Assembly (NCBI GenBank): GCA_010015805.1
Contig: ML978128.1
Span: forward strand, 992,001 to 1,056,000
Direction of reading: 5' to 3'
Origin: Rhizodiscina lignyota
Lineage: Eukaryota > Ascomycota > Dothideomycetes > Aulographales > Rhizodiscinaceae
DNA: 64,000 bases
The position numbers were made by a program, and so were the translations under genes. Shown here piece by piece: positions 11,435 to 23,913 of this stretch (positions are counted from its first letter, which is position 1; every line of letters begins with the position of its first letter). The notes under the pieces are model-generated. The model was not told where the DNA came from and made no database searches. It worked only from the letters and a program-made list of their open reading frames with translations.

Positions 11435-12427
11435 TCAAAGGAACAGAGGTTGATTCAAATCCATCTCAGAGCCCACACTAAGCTGCGGAACCTGCGTATA
11501 CCTCTGCCTCAACAACCACCTCGTGTTCTGCAAGAGCTGCAAATAGCTCAGATTCCCATACGCCCGCACCGTCTCCAAGAACGCCCAGCTCATCGCGCCG
11601 ACATGGCCGCCTGCGATGTTCGCATCCGCCGACGTCTGATCGTCCCTGCACCCGGAGAACATGATCACGCGCTTGTTCTCCCCCTTCCAGTTCTCGCAGA
11701 AGTACTCCTCGCCCAAGCCCTCCTCGTGTGACTCGCCGATGTGCTGCAGTGATTTGAAGAAGGTCTTCGCGCCGGCGTAGAGCTGCCGCGCGTCTTGGGA
11801 TTGCTGGATCGAGAAGTCGCCTTGGAGGAGGTGGGAGGCGGCCGAAGCGAGGCGCATGCCTTGTCGGACGCTGCAAGACAGTTAGCTACGAGTCTTCTTC
11901 ATTTCGTTCGCAAATGATCGAACATACTTGTCCAACATACGCACGTTGCCGTCTGAGTCGCTGCGGTAGACATATGGAAGCTCTATCGCCGACCCGCTGT
12001 GACAGCAGTCGAAAACGACGTGCAACTGACATCCTGGAGCTAAGGCGGAGACGAGATGTCGGTGCAGCGTGCCGCTGTCAATCTGGCCGCACCACTGGTA
12101 GTCCACGGGGACAATCGTATCGCTGAACCCAGACGCGCGGTCTCCGACCTGATCAGGAACCTGCCCGCCGTGTCCAGAGTAGTGGAGGAAGAGCGAGCAG
12201 TTCGGCTCGGAGACCAACCAGTCCATCGCCGCGAGGATGTTGTGTCCGGTAGGGAAGTGAGGCCCACGGAGGTCGTCCGCGAGTATCACCATGCTGCTCT
12301 CGTCTGCCACGAAGCCGCGAGACTTGAGGAAGGGCACCATGTTCCGGACATCCTGTCTGCAGCCCTTGAGCTCGTGCTGGCTGCCCGTGTAGTTGATGCC
12401 GATCAGAAGCGCCTTGCGACGACCCAT
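11435..12427 (-). CDS. Metacaspase (type I, short form)
   Basis: Exons 11928-12427 and 11435-11870 are separated by a 57-nt intron (donor GTATGT, branch GCTAAC, acceptor GCAG) and give 311 residues. The p20 caspase-like domain begins at once (KALLIGINY). It contains the catalytic His86 in HYSGHGG and the catalytic Cys142 in DCCHSGS. The second exon supplies the p10-like part (SGCRDDQTSADA, GAMSWAF). Metacaspases are Ca2+-dependent Arg/Lys-specific cysteine proteases acting in proteostasis, stress and cell death. Unlike many fungal paralogues (MCA1/CasA type) it has no N-terminal Pro/Gln-rich prodomain; nothing upstream of the ATG at 12427 extends the frame plausibly. Family certainty is very high. 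Confidence 0.93.
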
Positions 12428-14082
12428 CGCGGGCTCTCATAGCCGTGAAGTGTGCATTCCCCCATCTTTAATATCCCGCCGTCGCCTCGTCAGCTCTCTC
12501 AGCCGGTGGAGAGGATTACGTCGGCGCCATCCTCGGTTTGGCATAGGGTCGTTGGGGTTGCAGTCGAGGCCTTGCGCGCCTCGAACTCAATCTCAGCTAA
12601 TCGCGTGTACTTCTACGTCCGAAGTTAGCCTCTGAGGCGGTCTGAACAGAATAGTGGTTACAGTACGTCATGTTTCGGCTCGGTGCGCTGTAGAAAGTAG
12701 CCAGTCATTTCAGCTTTTGCATGGGCTCCTTCGGAAGCGCAAATTCGCGGGATGAGTAAGTCGGATGCAGTGGTCAACCATGCTTTGAAGAATTCGGAAA
12801 AGTCAAATGACCCGGCTGAGAAAAGTAAGAGGCGCGATGTGACATTCGACTACCGCAATTGTGAGGCAGAGTAGAGAAGAGAAAGTGGGTAGTGATGGGA
12901 TCAGTTGCGAGTATCACCGCTTCCGAAGTGGGCAAAGATAATCTTCTGGCTAATTTCTTGGGACTTTGAAGACGGCGATCAATGTCAGAATAGTGGTCAC
13001 TGCACTGTAATTATTGCACGCGAAATTAGTGAAAGAAAGTGAGAGTTTTTTATTGTACCATCGTGAGACCTATCGAGACTCCCCAATTCAGTCCCGTTCA
13101 AGTGACCTCGCATGCCAGAGTAGCAGCGAAGGTCAGGAACTTGATGCCGTAGTCTCATAACAAAGCCGTATGAACCGAAAAAGAAAAAAAGACCGTTGTT
13201 CCCTTATCCACTGAGCCAACATTCCGTCCTGTATGATCCCCATACCATATCCCTGAGAGACAAAGTGTGAAAACCATGACCGTCCGATATTGCCCAACTC
13301 AAGTGATCCGAATATGGAGACAGAAACTGCCCGTAACAAGATGTTGCTAGATTGCCGAAAATGTTCGACAACCACGCCCAACCTGCTCTAGTAGTAAAAT
13401 CCGTTCCAATATTCAAAAGGGGAACAACGGTGTGAAGTGAAGGGTTGTCAATTTGGTGTGAAAAGCAGAACCAAAGGGGTTAGAAGGGACAACAGTTTTG
13501 AAGTGATCACTGCCGGTACGCCGCCAATTTTGCCGGAACTTCCTGCCATGATCTGATGTCCCCCCTCCCAATTCGTAAACAACATGTAGGAAATCCAAAG
13601 GGGTAAACAAAGGAAAGGTGCAGTTTTAGGGGAAGGGTGCTGAGGAGTCTTATGCAAGCGTACCTGTGTCGAGCGGGTGTCGTCAAAATACAAAAAAGGG
13701 TGGAAACATGAAAAGAAAAAGTCCGCAGGGCAATGCCGAGCCAGTAAATGACTCGTCAGATGCCATGTGCTGAAATCAGAAAGTGTATTTCCCAGTCCGT
13801 GCCGCAAATGCCCGACTCGCTGTGCTGCCGCAAATGCTGGTCGTATGCGCTCGTATTGTACAGTTGTTGACTGAGAACCGGGAAACTGGTGTGAAATTTT
13901 TCTAGTGGTAACAAAGGGTGAGGCCGTTACGAGTCGTTGATCGCTTGCTTGCGGAGCAGAGGCAGGATCTATTGTGAAAGTAGTCGCAGAGTCATGGCTG
14001 TAGTCCCAGTTGGCCGTTCAATCGTTCAAGCGTAATTCGTCATGCGGAAAGTCCAAGGGAGCGCTTTCGCGGGATTGAGAGC
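12428..14082. other. Intergenic region: metacaspase promoter and PUF gene 3' region
   Basis: About 1.65 kb lie between the metacaspase start and the stop of the next minus-strand gene. The many short ORFs between 13133 and 13807 overlap in different frames and have no family signature. Part of this may be a long 3' UTR of the Pumilio gene. No RNA gene or repeat was recognised. Confidence 0.5.
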
Positions 14083-17000
14083 TTAGAAGAAGTTGCGGCT
14101 GAAGGCAACAGCGTACTCGGGGCCTGGCCGACTGTGCATGCCGGCTTGAAACGCACGGTGAGGCTGAGGGCTGACAATGTTGGGAGTTGGAGAGCCGAAG
14201 CCGTTGAGCTGACCATAGCCAGAAACTGGTGATAGTGAGTTACGGTGATTATAAGTTGGAGTCATTGGGTCAGTAGTAATCATACCTGCAAGCTGCTGGG
14301 GACTATTCAAGTGAGCAGTAATAGTGCTGTCATACTCCTGGATCTTCTGCATGAAGCGACGGCCGTGAGGAGTGTTGCGAATCTGAGGCACGATTGCCTT
14401 CAACTCATCCATAAGACGGGTCTTGGTCTCGACATCGGCGTGCTCAATCGCGGTCTGAACGACGTAGTTGGCAAATGAATCGTTCGTCATCCTGGACAAC
14501 TCGCCCGGAGACATGATCTCCTCGATCATGATGCGCCTCGTGTCACGGTCGGCAACACGGATGCACTTCTCGATCACATTGGAGCTGAACTTCTGCTTGG
14601 AAAGGGTGCCGATGTTGCCACGGAATCCCAGGCACAGAGGAGTGGAGAAGCCAGGCTCACCAAGATCCAAGATGTACTGCACAACATAGTTGCCAAAGGG
14701 GTCCTGAACCAAGGCAAAGGCGTTGGCCGTGATCTGGCGAACAAGCTGAGCACGCTGAGGGCCGGAAGCATGATCAATGCAGCGCTGAAGGACACAGCAG
14801 CCATGACGGTGAGTGCCAACAACGACGCAGTGAACGCCAACAGCATCGAAGATGAACTGAGCCTCCTGGGGGGACAAGTGGTTCAAGCACTTCTGGATGA
14901 CGTGGTTGCCGTTCAAGTCCTGGATGAGAGAAACGACCTCGTCGCCGATTGCAGCAATGATGGTCTCAATCTGTTCAGGAGTGGAGATGAACTCGATCAT
15001 CTTCTGGAGGGCACGGGTGCCATGCTGATTGAGAGCAATCCTAATCATCTGACTGGAGGCATTGATGATCAGCTCAGTGCGCTGCTCGACGGTGGCAAAC
15101 TCCAGGAGCTTCTGGCAGAGGTAGTTGCCGAATGGGTCTTGCATCAACTCCACGACGTAGTCCTTTGTCTCGTTGAAGATGAGCTGCGTCTGCTCAGGCT
15201 TGTTCTCCTCTAACTTCTTCTGGAGGAATCGACAACCGTGCTGGTCCTTGCAGTACTGGTAGACCTGGCCGTGCATCTGATTGAGGTCGAGGTTGGCATA
15301 GCGAGCGTTTTCTGTATAAAATGTTAATCATGGCACACTAAGAAGATTGAAAGAGACTTGCCCTCGCTCTGCTGAAGGCGACGCTGCTGAATGACACGAG
15401 CCTGACTGTCCGTGAAACGGGCTTGACCGTACTTGAACTGATCAATGGCGGCCTTGTAGCTGTCAAATGGAGTCTGATAGGCCTGCATCTGCTGGTTGTT
15501 CCACTGGGGCTGGGGGTTACCAATGTTGAGGTTGTGCATGCCGAGGGTCAAGTTATTGGCCATTGGAAGACCATAGCCACCATAGTAAGTCGCTCCAGCA
15601 GTAGTGTTGGAGTTCGGGCTAGCTGCAGCATATGCATTGTTCGAGGTCGATGTCAAAGTGATAGGTGCCATGCCGGTGGAGAGAGTAGTTGGAGTTGGTC
15701 CAAACGGCGCAGCGTTTGCGTGAAGTGCAGACTGCATGGGGCGGAAAGCCTTGGCCTCGTCATTGCGAACATCGCCAGAAAGCTCACGACTGTGACGGTT
15801 GGCAACGCTGGCAGGGATGCGACCGATGCTTGCATTATGATTGTGAAGATGCTGCTCAGCATGGGTGTTGGTAGCGGTTGGAGTAGTCATGCCGTTGGTG
15901 CCCTTGACGGTGGGAATGTCGTTGGTAGAGTACGAAGAGGTAAGCTTTGGAGGGCCACCTGCAAGACCATTTGGCGGTGAAGCAATCAAGCTGGAGCGCT
16001 TGTTCTCGAAGAAAGGATTAGCCTTGACTTCCATGGAGTACCGAGTCTTGGCTGCAGTCTTGGTGGGGGTGTCGAGGATGCCAGTAGCGTGAGATTCAAG
16101 GTCATCAGCATGAGTGCTGTTGCGCAACGAGTTCATAGGAAGGCTCTGCTGGCCCTGACGATGACGGTTGAAGGGAGGCCAGCCGGTTGACTGCTTCTCA
16201 AGATCGGGGGACTGCTGCTGAGACGCCGCAGCCAACACCGAGGGATCTGGCTGCTGCGCGCCAGTTGGACGCCTCACAAGCGTGGGGAACTTGTCCTGGG
16301 TGTAACCCATTTCGAGTGAAGCCTTGTCGTCGTCGTCAAGCAAAGAAGCAGCAATGTTATGCGGATCATGAACAGAGTAGTTGTCTTCACCCAGAGCACG
16401 AAGATCTGACGCAGCCATCGGCAGCGAGATCCTGTTGGGGCTGTTATTTGCGTCAGCCATGACTTGAGGTTGATGCAAGAGGAACGCAGGAATGTAGTCG
16501 AGGAAAGGTAGTGACCCGAGGATTTGGGTCTCGAGGAATGTGGGGTGTGAGAGGGGAAGTTGAGGGAAGGAAGGAGGAAGTGGGCAGATATATATATTCC
16601 GCAAATCACTCAGGCAACAACCAAAAAACTCTGATTCAATGGATTGATTGTTGCCTGAAACAAGGCGTTTCAAGAATGGCGGTGGCTGGATGTGACACGT
16701 GAAAGTGGTGTTGCGTTGTGTGTTAAAGTGAGTGAAGAGGGAACTAACTTTGCGCCAGTGCGAGGCATTGGAGCCTGAAGATCGAACTCGTACTCATCCT
16801 CCTCTTCGTCAGAATTGCGTCGAGAGCCAGGCACACTCTTGGAAGGATTGTGCGAGCTAGACTGGAAACCAGCAGCCATGGCTTGGGAGCCCGAGCGACT
16901 TGTGCGGTTTGAGAAGGAGGTTTGGCCGTTCGGAGGGGAAGCGAGGCTCGCAGAAGAGTAGCGGTTTGGACGCGAGAGTGAAGTAGGAAAACCAGCTTCA

Positions 17001-18039
17001 CGATACTCGGGAGGGGTAGTAGGCTCGCTCTGGTGGCCAGCGAAGGTCGAGAGATCGCTGTGAAGCTTCTGCAATTCCTCTTCTTCACGCTTGCTCTGAA
17101 GATCCAAGAGCTCCATTTGAGTCTGGAATCGGAGACGCTGTTCTTTTAACGCTTCGTATTCCTTCTTCTTCTTCTCCAACTGCATGCTAGTCTTAGTAAA
17201 GTGAAGTGTTTGAATTTTGAAGTGTGGTGTGCGAAGTTAAAAAGGTCGATATCGGAGGTGTTGCAGGGGTCCAAGTTTGATATTGGAGCTTGGGCTCCTC
17301 GCAACACTGAGACACTGAGATTGCAGGGAGCAAATTCACTCTCCTGCTTACAAATGCAAAGCTCTCGAGAAAATAGGCTTGTGAAGGTTCGGTAGGGGGG
17401 TGAGTTGTGGTGGGGTGAAGGAGGTGAAGCTGGAGCTTGGGGGTATCAAGTGGCACGCCTGGTAAGAGGTCGTGCTTTCGCGGGAAAGGAATTGGGTAGC
17501 TTACAAGTTGCACTTTATGATACGTCTGAGATATAATGCAAGTTAGCAAGTTCCAACCTTTTCACAACGTTGAAGAAGAGCATATGTCGCGCAGCGAGAG
17601 CGTCATGCAGAAAGAGCATGGGGCACTTGAAGCTGGCCTCCCCACAATGCAAACTGGTCAACAGGCCAATTGTGCTATCATCTTCCCAAATTGCCCAGAT
17701 TGACTCTTGCTGGGCAACGCCATAGGTGCAGCCCTGAGGTCAAGATAAAGTCACAACCGCTCCACCACGAGGCTCATACAGAAGCTCACTTACCGCAGAG
17801 CTCAAGTCCGTCGACTCCGCTGCCTGCCTGCGCTGTTGACCAATTGCTGACAATGATATTGTAGGAACAGCATTTGTAGTAAATCGGCGTTGCAGCGTCG
17901 TGCGCGGATCGTATGTGGAAGAGGGCATCTCGCCGCCCAGGGCTCGAAGAGGAGAGGTATAATTAAACGACGCTTGTTCTCGCGGCGACTGCGCTTCGCG
18001 GAACCGCATTTCGTCGATGCGGTCGTTGGAGAAGGCCAT
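14083..18039 (-). CDS. Pumilio-family (PUF) RNA-binding protein, Puf4/Mpt5-like
   Basis: Five exons, 17794-18039, 17505-17525, 16749-17179, 15362-16440 and 14083-15311, join exactly into 1002 codons. Exon 2 is a 21-nt microexon encoding TYHKVQL. Introns 1-3 are long for this genome (268, 325 and 308 nt). The fourth (15312-15361) is a GC-AG intron. The start MAFSNDRIDEMRFREAQ and the segments RTTLQRRF and LEKKKKEYEALKEQR are as I recall for filamentous-fungal orthologues. Residues about 600-930 form the Pumilio homology domain with repeats such as DQHGCRFLQ, DPFGNYLCQ, NQHGTRALQ, DLNGNHVIQ and HRHGCCVLQ. This domain binds UGUA-type sites in mRNA 3' UTRs and represses or destabilises the transcripts. 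The N-terminal half is low-complexity and disordered. Confidence 0.93.
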
Positions 18040-19968
18040 GCGGCACAGGATGTTTGCTGTCCCACAGTAAGAGCTCAAGATTCCTTTTCGTCCTTGTTCA
18101 TGTGTCCGCAAATTCTGTGGGGTATGGAAGGGCGGTCTAGCTTTTCATTCTCGGACACGCAGTGTCGAGCGGCCGCCAAAGCGCATAAAGGAACGAGGGC
18201 ACTTACTGATGTCCGGTATAGCAGATCAATGTATCAGGAACGACGAGGGCCAGCGAATGTGGTGGTGGTGACGGGCAGCTCAAGGACTCGGAACGTGAGT
18301 AGGACAAGAAGCCCCGTACCGTCACGCTGGGGCTCTGCGGATGTCTGAGCGCGCCTCACACGGTATGACGGCGCAAATTTGCGGGAGCAAATGGCAGTCG
18401 ACAAAGTCCCTATCATACAATGGACGACAAATGCAAGATACAATGATACACGAAGGGAAGAGTGGAATGTGTGTTGAGGAACTTCATGCAGAGTATAGCG
18501 TGGCGCGCAAGATCAGGGTCGCTTGCATACGCTCAGGGTCAGGCAGGATAGACACGCCCGAACCCGCGGCCAGCTTTGCAATTCTACGCCGACGAGAAGA
18601 GCTTTTCAACCACGAGTGCTACGTTCACCTAAGCAGGAGCTGGCCGTTAACTGCCCGCGCCCCGCTGCCATCCATCTGGTCGGCACGAGTTGTGCTGCTG
18701 CTGGTACTCAGCTCCAACGCCCTGAGTCGTGCCCCCACAAGATCGGCTTTTCCTCTCACGATTGCGCGACTTCTCAGTGGTCTGGCTCCTCACCCGCCGA
18801 TCGGCTGGAATGAAACGGTTGAACAGCCTATCCAGACCGCCCGGACGTGGGAGTTCTAGATACTACACACTGGTCGCAAAGACGCAACCCACACCCGCTC
18901 CAATCCCCCCCGCCTTCCATGTGAGATGGTTTGGTGAGCCTCCTGTTGTTCCTGATTATGTTCATGTAGCATCCCGACCAAGCTATGGCTGCCCTGCAGC
19001 TTGCAACGGCCAATAGACAGGCAGAAACAGAACGGGGCCGAGAGACATACTGGATTTCGCCGATTGTCCATTTGCCGCAACAGATGGCCTCTTCAGAGGC
19101 AAGAGGCGTGCAAATGCCTTCCAACCCCACAGCACGACAAAATGGGTGGGGACTGGCTCGTACGTATTGCCAGGTGGTGGTGGTGCTGTCGATACAGGGA
19201 TAGGTGTCACGGTGGTACGTCTCATGCAGAGGCCAGGCCATCAGAGCGTTCGAGGCAACTCGCCTGTCACTCGTGTGCCGTATTCCGCCAGCGTCTGAGA
19301 ATCGCGAGTGATGGAAATGTGCGAGTCGCATTCGATCAGCGAACGAGGCCATCTCACCGCCCGAAGCGCGTGTGGCCAGCGAAACCAGCAGAACCAGCAG
19401 CATGGGAGGGAGGGGGAGCGACCTCGGGAGCACAAGGATTTCGCTGCAGAAGCCGTGCAGAATCGCAAGCATCGGATTTCGGGACGAAATCAGCTTTGGC
19501 CTTTTGACTGGCGAGTGGTGCGGTCAATGTGCAGCGCTCTTCAGCGTCCGACGGGCAGAAGCTCGTCTCTCTGCCTGGAGTCGGGCGGACAGCATGAGTG
19601 GCGGGTTATATATTTGTCTCGAGCCCGCATACATTAGGCGGTGGTGGACAGTCGGAGTGCAATCATTACGAGTTTCCCATGCGCTGCACGATGCAAGTCG
19701 AGCGGGACGATGTGAAACACGCTGTTTGCTTGCATGACAAACACCCACTGCCAAGACGTCCGCCATGCCATTCCGGCCTCGCGTAGCCCCGGTCCCGCCC
19801 CCGGCCCGGGCCCGCCTCGGCCCATCTTTTGATCTTATCTTATCTGCACGTGATATGCCGCGCTGATCGCATCGCGCGAACCGAACTGGAGTACACAAAA
19901 AACTCCAGCAACGAGTCACACCCAACAAATATGCCTCTTTGAGTTTCGGAAGCCTCTCACCACCGTCC
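18040..19968. promoter_or_regulatory. 1.9-kb divergent promoter region between the PUF and RNA polymerase III subunit genes
   Basis: This is the longest gene-free stretch of the left part. Numerous ORFs on both strands overlap each other at 18341-19737; none has a recognisable domain or consistent frame. It is most likely the two promoters plus a long 5' leader for the PUF mRNA. A short GC-rich stretch (about 19787-19818) lies 150 bp before the polymerase gene start. Confidence 0.45.
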
Positions 19969-22900
19969 ATGGCCCCGAAAGCGAGAAAGGCGGCGCCCGC
20001 TGAGGCTCCTGGAGCATCTGCACAGGTCGGAGATTTCTAAGTGAAGCATCGGGATACCTTCTAACATTTTGCGAAGGACGCCACAAAAGCTCCAAAGAGA
20101 CGAGCTGCACCCAGAGCGACAAAACAAAAAGCATCAATCATCGCTGCTGAAGACGGCTCACGTTCCCAAATTCCAGAGCCAGAGCCCGTAGAGGCTTCAG
20201 CCGCGCCCCAGAGGCCCAGCAAACGGAAGAGACCTGCGCCAGCTCGTGACGACGCGTTTGACGCACTTCTTGAGCCTTTCTACTACGGAAAGTCTCTGAC
20301 TGATCCCGTCAATACCGCCACGGACAAATGGAATCTCCTTCCTGCCTTCCTCAAGGTCAAAGGGCTTGTCAAGCAGCACATTGACTCGTTCAATTTCTTC
20401 ATCGAGCACGAGCTCAAGAACATTGTCAAGGCCAACCAGATAATCCGCAGTGATGTCGATGACAGATTTCTCTTCCAGTCTGTCCCCCAAAGCTTTTCGT
20501 GGTGATCGTTTCCCTGACCGACAGCAGATACCTCGATATCCGAGTGGGCAAGCCCGACAGAGTGGAGGACAACGGTGTTGATCAAGCACTTACTCCCGTG
20601 ACTCCGAATGAGTGCCGTCTCAGAGACATGACCTATTCTGCGCCAATCTACGTTGATTACATGTACACCAGAGGAAAAGGCTTAGTCAGGAAGAGGAACA
20701 TCCAGATTGGCCGGATGCCGATCATGCTCCGAAGCAGGCAATGCATCCTCACCAACAAGACAGAGCATGAGATGGCTAAGCTCAAGGAATGCCCTGTTGA
20801 TCCCGGTGGCTACTTCATAGTACGAGGCCAGGAGAAAGTCATTCTTGTTCAAGAGCAGTTGAGCAAGAATCGTGTGATTGTGGAGGCTATGAAAGGGCTC
20901 GTGCAGGCTTCGGTGACCAGGTAACTATCTCTCTATTACTTTACTAACCCACCTTTATGGTACTAAAGTCTGACAGTTCCACCCACGAGCGCAAGTCAAA
21001 GACATACGTTCTGCTCAAGAAAGGCCGACTGTATCTGAAGCATAACGTCTTCACCGAAGATATCCCTGTCGTCATTGTCTTAAAGGCAATGGGAATACAG
21101 ACGGACCATGAAATTCTGTTGATGGTAGCTGGTGAAGACTCCGACTACCAAGACGAGTTTGCCATCAACTTTGAAGAGTCCATCAAAGAAAATGTGCACA
21201 CACAGCAACAAGCCTTGGAATATATCGGCCCTCGCGTCAAATCGAAGGGAAAGCTCATGGGGAGGATGCGATACTATCACGTTGAGGCTCTTGAAGCGCT
21301 TTCTTCGGTCATCATCACTCACGTGCCTGTCAACGGCTCGAATTTCCGACCAAAAGCTCTGTACATCGCATTCATGATTCGACGTGTCCTCATGGCAATG
21401 CAAGACCCGACCCTCATCGACGACCGCGATTATGTTGGCAATAAACGCCTAGAGTTGGCAGGACAGATGCTGTCACTTCTCTTCGAAGATAACTTCAAGC
21501 GCTTCAACTCGGATTTCAAGCTGCGCATAGAAAAGGTCCAGCGCAAACCGGCACGGACGAACGAATTCGATGCTGCCGACCACTTCTTACAGCATGGAAA
21601 TACAATCACGGCGGGTATGGAGAGGGCAATTGCGACTGGAAACTGGAGCTTGAAACGCTTCAAGATGGAGAGAGCTGGGGTGTCACACGTCCTCAGCCGT
21701 CTGAGCTACATCAGCGCGTTGGGCATGATGACGCGCATTCAGAGTCAGTTTGAGAAGACTCGGAAAGTCAGCGGCCCCCGTGCTCTCCAAACGTCTCAGT
21801 TTGGTATGCTCTGCACTTCGGATACCCCAGAAGGCGAAGCCTGTGGACTGGTGAAGAACCTTGCACTCATGACGCACATAACCACGAATACCGACGAAGA
21901 GTCCGTCCGCAAGCTAACATTCATCTTGGGCGCCGAAGACATCTCTTCGGCCACTGGCGCTGAGGTGCATGCAGAGGGATCGTATACCATTTTCATCAAC
22001 GGTACGCCAATTGCACTCACTCGCCAACCAAAACAGTTTCTCGACAACTTCCGCGGCGTTAGACGCATGAGGCGCGTTTCTGAGTTCGTCAGCATTTTCA
22101 TCAACCACCATCATTGTGCTGTTCATATCGCAACCGATGAAGGCCGAATCTGCCGGCCACTCATAATCGTGCAGAATGGACGATCAAGAGTAAACATATC
22201 CTCTCTTGACTCGTTGCGCAGAGGAACGATGGACTTTGACGATTTTCTTGCGAGGGGCCTGGTGGAGTACCTTGACGTGAACGAAGAGAACGAGTCGAAC
22301 ATCGCCATGTACGAAAACGAGCTCGATCCTTCCACCACCCACCTTGAGATTGAGCCTTTCACGATGCTCGGAGCCGTTGCAGGCCTTATTCCCTTCCCAC
22401 ATCACAACCAGTCACCCCGAAACACTTATCAGTGTGCTATGGGTAAACAAGCAATTGGCGCTATTGCATATAACCAGTTCCACCGCGTCGACACTTTGCT
22501 CTACACGATGGTCTATCCTCAGAAGCCACTTGTGAAGACTCGTACGATCGAGCTCATCAAGTACGACAAGCTGCCTGCGGGACAAAATGCAATCGTTGCG
22601 GTAATGTCCTACTCGGGTTACGACATCGAGGACGCACTGGTGCTGAACAAGGCCAGCTGTGACAGAGGATTCGGACGTTGTCAGGTCTTCAAAAAGGCCG
22701 TGACCACTTTGAAGAAATATCAGAATGGCTCCCAGGAAAGAATCAACTACGATTGCTACGACGAGTCGAGGGCAGGCATGATTAAGCTTGGCACGGATGG
22801 TATCGCTAATCCTGGTGAATTTCTGGAGAAGGGCGACTTCTTCGTGCTGAAACAAATTCCACTGAACACTGGCCCAGCGGCTGGCCGAAGTGGAACAAGC

Positions 22901-23800
22901 AGCGAGACTTCATCACAAGTAGCTGGAGGTCGGGAAGAGTATCGCGATGCATTCATGCAATACAGGCTTCCTGACCGTTGTATTGTGGACAAGGTCGTCT
23001 CCACAGCGAACGAGTCGGATGTGCGCATCTTCAAAATTCACACTCGGCAGACACGCAGACCTGAAATCGGCGACAAGTTCAGCTCACGCCATGGACAGAA
23101 AGGTGTCGTTGGCATCATCGCTGAGCAAGCAGACATGCCCTTCTCCGAGGCCGGTGTCGTTCCCGACATTATCATGAACCCGCACGGTTTTCCTTCTCGT
23201 ATGACCGTCGGCAAGATGCTCGAGCTCCTCGGAGGCAAGTCGGGCGTCATGAAAGGAGAGTTCGCATACGGAACAGCATTCGGTGGCACACCAGCGGAAG
23301 ACATGAGCGCGGCTCTCATTCGGAATGGGTACAATTACCAGGGCAAGGACATGCTCATTTCCGGTATCACTGGAAAGTGCCTTTCTGCATACGTCTTCAA
23401 AGGCCCGATCTACTACCAGAAGCTCAAGCACATGGTGCAGGACAAGATGCACTCTCGTGCCCGCGGCCCTCGCGCCATCCTCACGCGCCAGCCCACCGAA
23501 GGTCGTTCCCGCGATGGTGGCTTGCGTCTCGGTGAGATGGAGCGCGACTGCTTGATTGCGTATGGTGCGAGTCAGTTGCTGCTCGAGCGGTTGATGATCA
23601 GTAGCGACGCGCACCAGTGCGAAGTGTGCGAGGTGTGCGGAATGATGGGGTACAATGGCTGGTGCCAGACGTGCAAGAGTGGGCAGGGCGTGAGGAAGTT
23701 GATGCTGCCGTACGCGGCGAAGTTGTTGATGCAGGAGCTGTTGAGCATGAACGTGAAGACGACGTTGAAATTGGAGGATGAGTTTCCGGACAACAAGTAG
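19969..23800 (+). CDS. RET1: RNA polymerase III second-largest subunit (RPC2/Ret1)
   Basis: Exons 19969-20025, 20077-20477, 20528-20920 and 20977-23800 (introns 51, 50, 50+6 nt) join into 1225 codons. The protein follows the yeast Ret1 (C128) pattern closely: [19 protein letters not shown] near the N-terminus, [13 protein letters not shown]-like segment, [66 protein letters not shown] and [21 protein letters not shown]-terminal zinc site (CEVC and CQTC) precedes the final clamp segment. With the largest subunit it forms the catalytic centre that makes tRNA, 5S rRNA and other small RNAs in the nucleus. The Lys/Ala/Pro-rich first 70 residues are an extension relative to yeast. The first two donors (GTCGGA, GTCTGT) are weak. 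A decayed copy of the last codons follows the stop. Confidence 0.96.
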
Positions 23801-23913
23801 GTGCGGATGCAGGAGCTGCTGAGCATGGACGTGATGGCCATGAGAAGAAGGCAGATACATGAGTTCCCAGATGACGACTGACGGTGACGGACGAAATCCC
23901 AAATGACGAGTAG
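23729..23913 (+). repeat. Partial tandem duplication of the 3' end of the RPC2 coding sequence
   Basis: The last 72 nt of the gene (23729-23800, beginning ATGCAGGAGCTG) are followed by a diverged copy at 23807-23881 that begins with the same 12 bases and ends in its own stop, TGA. The copy lies 78 nt downstream, so it is in the same reading frame as the gene. A third short remnant of the last 21 nt (GAAATCCCAAATGACGAG then TAG) is at 23893-23913, out of frame. The copies share the pattern MQELLSM at one end and EFP-D at the other. Confidence 0.75.

Noticed and set aside
18341-19970. Several ORFs of 60-214 codons on both strands upstream of the RNA polymerase III subunit gene.
   Set aside because: They overlap each other in many frames, have no recognisable domain or consistent splicing, and lie in a divergent promoter region.
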